Shown here: in pieces, positions 59,728 to 64,000 of the stretch
Position numbering within the stretch: the stretch's first letter is position 1
Layout: every line of letters starts with the position of its first letter
Assembly: GCA_900095095.1 (NCBI GenBank)
Contig: FMBT01000327.1
Coordinates: 124,001-188,000 of the forward strand
DNA length: 64,000 nucleotides
Direction: 5' to 3'
From: Fragilariopsis cylindrus CCMP1102
Lineage: Eukaryota; Bacillariophyta; Bacillariophyceae; Bacillariales; Bacillariaceae
The notes under the pieces: model-generated
Databases searched by the model: none
Told to the model about the DNA's origin: nothing
Seen by the model: the letters and a program-made list of their open reading frames with translations, nothing else
Made by a program: the position numbers and the translations under genes

Positions 59728-59853
59728 GATGCTTTGAAAAATAAATCTTGTTTTTTTATTCTGAGGGGGGATTTGAGAATTTCGTCATTTTTATTTTGAG
59801 AATATAAAAAGGGGGCTAGGGGAAAATTAACTCTTCAATTCTATTTCAGTCAC
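59728..59853 (+). promoter_or_regulatory. Duplicated promoter-like segment, copy 1
   Basis: About 126 bp nearly identical to 61901-62028. Shared core: GATGCTTTGAAAAATAAATC, CTGAGGGGGGATTTGAGAAT, TTTTGAGAATATAAAAAGGG and AACTCTTCAATTCTATTTCA. The TATAAAAAG motif lies about 230 bp upstream of the ATG at 60035, so it could serve as a TATA element with an initiator near TTCAGTCACA. Promoter function is inferred from position at both copies. Confidence 0.65.
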
Positions 59854-60034
59854 AATTTTGGCCGGTTACTCGTTGTTGTCGCCAATTTCGGAGTTATTAT
59901 AAAATATAAGTATCCTATCAATAATATTATCAATCACATCAATACAATTCAGACAATAGATCTATCATCTATTTATATAGTTCAAGTATATCACTTGTAA
60001 AACACTAAAGAATAACAGAACGAGTACCCCGATC

Positions 60035-61327
60035 GTGATGTCTAGAAGGCTACCGGGGATGCACGTAACGGGCAAGAGCCGTCTTTCGAATGGCTCTAAA
60101 GCCGGCAGACAACTTAAAATACGAGCCACTTTATTGGTCTTGTGTTTAATCTGTGTTGCTTTTTACGTGAATAATTTTGCCAGTAGTACGAGTATCCTCG
60201 TATCTACGAATCCTGATGTCCCATCGACACAGCCACCAACGTTGACGTTATCACTAGAACTGTCATTTACTAAATCAGGATTAGGGGCAATGAAGAATTC
60301 ATCATCTGCGCAAGATGATTCCTCCTCCACAAAGGTAAAAAATGTCGAAATAAGGAAAGAGACCAAACAACTTGTTGAATATCCGCGTGCGTGTCAAAGC
60401 CAGAAGGAGAAGTTTCCCATCAATTGGGTGATGTTCTTCGGAGATTCCAACATGCGCAATACCTACGTCTGGTGGACTACATACTTGAACAAAAAACGTA
60501 GCAAGACAAACGGAACATTTGTTAGGGGATCTACGTATGGAGTGGATACCGCAAAGGATTACGCACGGCGGTGGGCCGATCAAGAGGTTCTCTTCCCACC
60601 GCTACAGCAGTTAGGGGAGAACGATGTCGACCAGTCCGTTCAGAGGTACAGCTTCCGGTTCCTACACGGTTCTGGGACTGAATTTGTTCACGATGCTCGC
60701 AATTGGGATATCCCAAGAACTGCGGCGCCGAAGCCCAAACCGGAGGATATATCGGAGATGCTACGGAACCGGAATGAAACAAGTGTGGATGGTGGTGGTA
60801 GTGGCCACGAGGATAAAAGGAACGATGAACACGATTCGATGTGGGAAGGCAGGGTAAGTCCGAGTGATTTTGCTCTATGGGCCACTGAACACCAGAAGCC
60901 GATCGATGACAATTCAAAGCCTTTCAACCGCTGGATGGATAAGTGGGAGAAAAAAACGTCCCCCGATATCGTGATTTTAACGCAGGGGTGGGGTGGTGTT
61001 CCAAGATGGAACGAAATAGATATCGTCAAGAACGTCGTCAAAGGCAACCCAGAAACTCTGTTTATTTGGGCTCCACTGTATGTCACCGACCGTACTCCGG
61101 AGCGATACAACCACTATGTAGAAGCAGCACTTTTCTCGTGGTCCGAACCAAATTTGCGAACGCTAGACCTGTGGAACATGGTACAAACACTGCCAAAACC
61201 CCATAGAGGAAAGTCATTGTATCACGTCCCTGCCGGCGGATCGTATATGAAAAAATTCATGTCACGAATTTGGAACGAGGTAACGTTGTGTTCTGAGAGC
61301 AATGAAACGCTAGGGGTCGGGGGTTAG
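60035..61327 (+). CDS. Type II membrane protein with SGNH/TBL-like (acyltransferase/esterase) motifs
   Basis: Single exon, 430 residues, no breaks. Short basic cytoplasmic tail, one membrane span (residues 30-48, ATLLVLCLICVAFYVNNFA), Ser/Thr-rich stem, then a lumenal domain with INWVMFFGDSNMRNTYVWW (GDS-type nucleophile, residues 136-138), PDIVILTQGWGGVPRW, LFIWAPLYVTDR and near the end LYHVPAGGSYMKKFMSRIWNEV. The GDS motif plus type II topology resembles SGNH-fold polysaccharide O-acyltransferases or esterases (TBL, NXPE, CASD1 groups). The usual C-terminal DxxH is not seen, so catalysis is uncertain. ATGs at 60035 and 60038 are adjacent; the first is given. The coding sequence looks more GC-rich than its neighbours. 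It is preceded by the duplicated promoter-like segment. Confidence 0.6.
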   Translation: MMSRRLPGMHVTGKSRLSNGSKAGRQLKIRATLLVLCLICVAFYVNNFASSTSILVSTNPDVPSTQPPTLTLSLELSFTKSGLGAMKNSSSAQDDSSSTKVKNVEIRKETKQLVEYPRACQSQKEKFPINWVMFFGDSNMRNTYVWWTTYLNKKRSKTNGTFVRGSTYGVDTAKDYARRWADQEVLFPPLQQLGENDVDQSVQRYSFRFLHGSGTEFVHDARNWDIPRTAAPKPKPEDISEMLRNRNETSVDGGGSGHEDKRNDEHDSMWEGRVSPSDFALWATEHQKPIDDNSKPFNRWMDKWEKKTSPDIVILTQGWGGVPRWNEIDIVKNVVKGNPETLFIWAPLYVTDRTPERYNHYVEAALFSWSEPNLRTLDLWNMVQTLPKPHRGKSLYHVPAGGSYMKKFMSRIWNEVTLCSESNETLGVGG

Positions 61328-61606
61328 GGTCTTTTTGACAGAAATACTTTTCTGTAGATAGAAGTTGGCTGTCTTAGCAATCGCATCCTTTCTAAATCTC
61401 ACAAAAGTAAAATAGCGCATCGAGTAGAGTCAAAGGCCAATAGCTAGTATGTTAGGTAATAATCTTAATGATGGAAAAAATCCCAGCATAAAATTGAATT
61501 TTATTTCTTTTACGATGCCATGAACTGATAAACCTTACAGAAGTAGAGTAAAATAGTACAGTATGTATCAAGTATCATTAGTAACCAAAGTAATCAAATA
61601 GTATAA

Positions 61607-61903
61607 CTAGAAACCTGATACATCTTCGTCGACATCTGGCTCATCAAGCCTATCAGTAGCTGCCTTGATGAGGTTATTATCCTTCGGATCTAAATCCAGC
61701 GCCGTAAGGAAGGCTCGCATCGCCTCCTCTGGTCTCCCAAGCCTTTTTAACACTCTCCCCATTGAGAAATGTACCTCTAACCTTCTCAAGTTCCGCCAAG
61801 GCCTCTCTCGGTCTTTCCAAAGCCATAAAGATAGTTGCCCTCTGATAAAGAGCCTGTGGATTCCTAGGATTGATGCGAAAAGCTCCCGCCAAGGTATCAA
61901 GAT
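61607..61903 (-). pseudogene. CDC27: 3' fragment of CDC27/APC3 (TPR subunit of the anaphase-promoting complex)
   Basis: About 100 residues of TPR sequence: LDTLAGAFRINPRNPQALYQRAT, MALERPREALAELEKV, VHFSMGRVLKRLGRPEEAMRAF, ALDLDPKD, then an acidic tail DEPDVDEDVSGF and a stop. Order and tail match the C-terminus of CDC27 (family: 'LGKxYKxLGxxxxAxxxFxxAxDLDPK'). One base is missing near 61790. The match stops abruptly at 61901-61903, exactly where copy 2 of the promoter-like repeat begins, so the first ~600 or more residues of the gene are absent. A severed gene end rather than a small gene; there is no start codon in a plausible place. Confidence 0.7.
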
Positions 61904-62028
61904 GCTTTGAAAAATAAATCGTGGTTTTTAATTCTGAGGGGGGATTTGAGAATTTCGTCATTTTCCATTTTGAGAATATAAAAAGGGGGCTGGGGGAAAT
62001 TTAACTCTTCAATTCTATTTCAGTCACA
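61901..62028 (+). promoter_or_regulatory. Duplicated promoter-like segment, copy 2
   Basis: About 128 bp, some 90 percent identical by eye to 59728-59853, same orientation, 2,173 bp apart. The TATAAAAAGGGGG core sits about 345 bp upstream of the ATG at 62324. Its left edge truncates the CDC27 fragment. Confidence 0.65.
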
Positions 62029-62323
62029 CATCTTAAACGGCCATTTTCTTCCGTAAAACAACACGCATTATTCTTCTCGTAAAACAGCGCAAATTCGAAT
62101 GGGCACTTCACTTTTTTTTTTGAGTTTTGAGTTTTTTCTTTTTGAGATTTTTTTGTCACTTGTTGATTGCTTTTCTATTTCACATCACGAACACGGCAAA
62201 TCAACTTTTTCCGCACATCGACACAAACAACAGAAAGCGTACACAAATAAAAACTTGAATATTCTAAATCCTTCCTTCTTCAATTCTTACTCAATATTTC
62301 TAACAACAACAATAACAACAATC

Positions 62324-63061
62324 ATGCCGCCTCTATCTGTCTCTAACGTAACAATCAAAGAATTGTTTAGAGGAAGTGCAAAGTTTGTTCGTCCATCAGA
62401 CAATACTGGAGCGGGTTGGGTTGATACTGGTGCTAAGGGGATTGCAACTATTCAAAAACAGGTCAGCCAGGATGGATCTATTGTTTATGTTGCCCGTTGG
62501 ACAAACTATTTGAGAGTTGATGGAATGAATGGTCGAATCCTTCCTGGTCTTCCTATCCTTCGTCAACATGATTCGGTCTATTTCAAAACCTCATCAACAA
62601 CCACTCGTGGTATTCGTCGTAAGGCTCCATTTTGTTTCAAGTTTGAAACAGTAGAGGAAGCTGAAGAATTTGAAATGTGGTGGCTTTTGAAGAACGGTTC
62701 GATTGCATCATGGAAGAAAGAAGATACCCAGAAGAAGTTAGGCGGTAACAGCCTCGTCAAAAACAACCTACCACTTCAAGAAACTACAAACGCTTCAGTA
62801 AATGCAAATGTCAATGATAAATTGAAATCGACTGTAGCACATTCTGGTTTGAAATCTATTGCAGAAGATTCGATCAACAACTCAAATGAAGAGGATGTTA
62901 TCGATTTGAATGGCAACAACAGCAAGGATTTGAAGGATGACAACGGCAGTTTGAGTGACGATGACGACAGTTCGAATGATTACCCTGGTGAAGGCGTTAT
63001 CATTGATGACGAAGATGCGCCTCAGTCTCAAAACTGGAAGACTGCTTTCGCTCCTTATTAG
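62324..63061 (+). CDS. RanBD/PH-like domain protein of unknown function
   Basis: 245 residues from ATG 62324 (context ACAATCATGCCG); the frame stays open upstream to 62099, but that part is T-rich and looks untranslated. The N-terminal ~130 residues have the pattern of a Ran-binding or PH-like fold: ELFRGSAKFVRP, WVDTGAKGIATIQKQ, VYVARWTNYLRVDGMNGRILPG, then PFCFKFETVEEAEEFEMWWLLKN, close to 'AKLxR...WxxRGxGxxxLL...RxxxRxxxxLxxxxNHxI...FxxxxxAxxFxxxF' of RanBP1-type domains. The remainder is Lys/Asn/Ser/Asp-rich and ends SQNWKTAFAPY. Its role in nuclear transport is only suggested by the fold. Confidence 0.6.
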   Translation: MPPLSVSNVTIKELFRGSAKFVRPSDNTGAGWVDTGAKGIATIQKQVSQDGSIVYVARWTNYLRVDGMNGRILPGLPILRQHDSVYFKTSSTTTRGIRRKAPFCFKFETVEEAEEFEMWWLLKNGSIASWKKEDTQKKLGGNSLVKNNLPLQETTNASVNANVNDKLKSTVAHSGLKSIAEDSINNSNEEDVIDLNGNNSKDLKDDNGSLSDDDDSSNDYPGEGVIIDDEDAPQSQNWKTAFAPY

Positions 63062-63461
63062 TAAAAATAATACGATGTACTATTTACGTGTCTAATTGAT
63101 ACTGCAACAGTGATAGCAGTAATAATAATAATAGTAGTAATAATATCTAAATTAAAGTTCAATCTACTTGACGTATATGTTCACAAATCGTATTTGATTC
63201 ATTCATTCATCTGTAATGTATGAACTGCGTGTATTAGTCGGGGGACACAAAACGATTCTATAAAGATGACAATAATATATTTATCAATTATTTGTATTTA
63301 CTTATTGCTACATACATATATACAGTATATCAACGTTCCCAATTTTTTGTTCTCTTTACTTTGTCATTACAAATATATATACGATTTGTTGGCAGACTTG
63401 CGATCCGATGTTTTTTCCAAAGAATAATAGAAAAGATATCTAAATGAAGAATCAATGTCAA
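63062..63461. other. Convergent 3' region
   Basis: AT-rich, with ATATAT runs. No gene. Confidence 0.5.
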
Positions 63462-64000
63462 TTAATCAATGGAAACATCCTTCGACACGGTATCAATCGA
63501 GTCATCGTCACCGTCATCGTCGTCATACTTGCCATTATTGTTGCCATCTTCGTTTTCGTCATTGTTATCACTGACGGTCCTCGTAAAAGGCGAAACAGTT
63601 TTCTCCTTAAATCTACGACGACCATCATTCGTCGATTGTTGCCGAAAACGATTTCCTTCATCTTCCTCTTTCTTTATTTTGGGTCCATCTTTGCCTTCTT
63701 TCTGTGATGAACCAATCTCCTTACCGAGTGGAAGTACATCCGATGACAGGTGAATGGATTGTTCATAACTATCGGCAGTAGTACCTCCGATGCTCTGACT
63801 TCCATCATAGGGTACAAGTTTCTTCTTCGTTGTCGATGGCGCTTGTCGTAGTAGATTTTCATCGAGTTTCGTATCGAGCCCTTTTACCGCAAAATCCCAT
63901 GGTTCTTTCGGTTGAGGATTTCCTCCATCGTATAGATATAATTTTTTCTTTTTATTACTCATATCTTTCGACGACGATGACGTCTTCGATGTATCATCTT
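63462..64000 (-). CDS. Partial unknown charged protein (5' end beyond the window)
   Basis: The frame is open from the stop at 63462 to the window edge; upstream of ATG 63960-63962 it continues as DDTSKTSSSSKD, so the true start is probably outside. The visible ~178 residues contain two copies of KKKL-x-x-YDG (KKKLYLYDGG and KKKLVPYDGS) about 36 residues apart, then a Lys/Glu/Asp-rich tail ending DDDSIDTVSKDVSID. No family recognised; probably largely disordered. Confidence 0.5.
   Translation of the reverse strand, partial: DDTSKTSSSSKDMSNKKKKLYLYDGGNPQPKEPWDFAVKGLDTKLDENLLRQAPSTTKKKLVPYDGSQSIGGTTADSYEQSIHLSSDVLPLGKEIGSSQKEGKDGPKIKKEEDEGNRFRQQSTNDGRRRFKEKTVSPFTRTVSDNNDENEDGNNNGKYDDDDGDDDSIDTVSKDVSID

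Noticed and set aside
59728-62028. LTR retrotransposon or TRIM bounded by the two direct repeats
   Set aside because: The repeats lack TG..CA ends, no primer-binding site or polypurine tract was found, and the enclosed gene and CDC27 fragment are ordinary cellular sequences.
62099-62323. N-terminal extension of the RanBD-like protein
   Set aside because: T- then A-rich, no similarity, and a better ATG context is present at 62324.

Overview
The window looks like nuclear DNA of a diatom, or a close stramenopile alga. The genes are AT-rich, most carry zero to two short GT-AG introns (about 135-220 bp), and many have long Asn, Asp, Ser or Gln tracts. Several predicted proteins start with a signal peptide followed by a cleavage region with a conserved Phe: NAFAP in aspartate-semialdehyde dehydrogenase and VAAFNF in the 43.9-45.3 kb gene. 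This is the 'ASAFAP' plastid-import signal of algae with a red-derived secondary plastid. I cannot name the genus from sequence alone.

Layout. 0-9 kb: Sfc1-type mitochondrial carrier, TraB-domain protein, membrane-anchored divergent kinase, EXPERA/EBP-like membrane protein. 9-14 kb: a very large membrane protein with a PqiA-like C-terminal half. 14.2-15.7 kb: an insertion with long inverted ends, probably a Mutator-like transposon. 16-22.5 kb: class II DAHP synthase, an unknown protein with a cyclin-type destruction box, and RACK1. 23-30 kb: two long acidic low-complexity genes. 30.7-32.4 kb: a four-RRM RNA-binding protein. 34.7-45.3 kb: quinolinate synthase, a FkbM methyltransferase, an unknown secreted or plastid protein, plastid aspartate-semialdehyde dehydrogenase, and an unknown plastid protein. 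45.8-56.4 kb: WDR55-like protein, class I fumarase, GT31-like glycosyltransferase, a Cys-rich surface protein, a TLC-domain protein and Rab GDI. 56.4-64 kb: an internally deleted tRNA-Trp relic, an intact tRNA-Trp, an SGNH-type membrane protein, a severed CDC27 3' end, two copies of a 126-128 bp promoter-like segment, a RanBD/PH-like protein and a partial gene at the edge.

The genes are independent eukaryotic units on both strands, not an operon. Pathways touched include plastid amino-acid synthesis (DAHP synthase, aspartate-semialdehyde dehydrogenase), NAD synthesis (quinolinate synthase), mitochondrial C4-dicarboxylate metabolism (fumarase and the Sfc1-type carrier), trafficking (Rab GDI), and ribosome or mRNA functions (RACK1, WDR55, RRM protein).

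A caution for every gene model: about half of the genes are broken into frames, and almost every break needs the same correction, one missing base, even in core genes such as RACK1 and Rab GDI. I read this as deletion-type sequence error rather than mass pseudogenisation, and name the breaks gene by gene.
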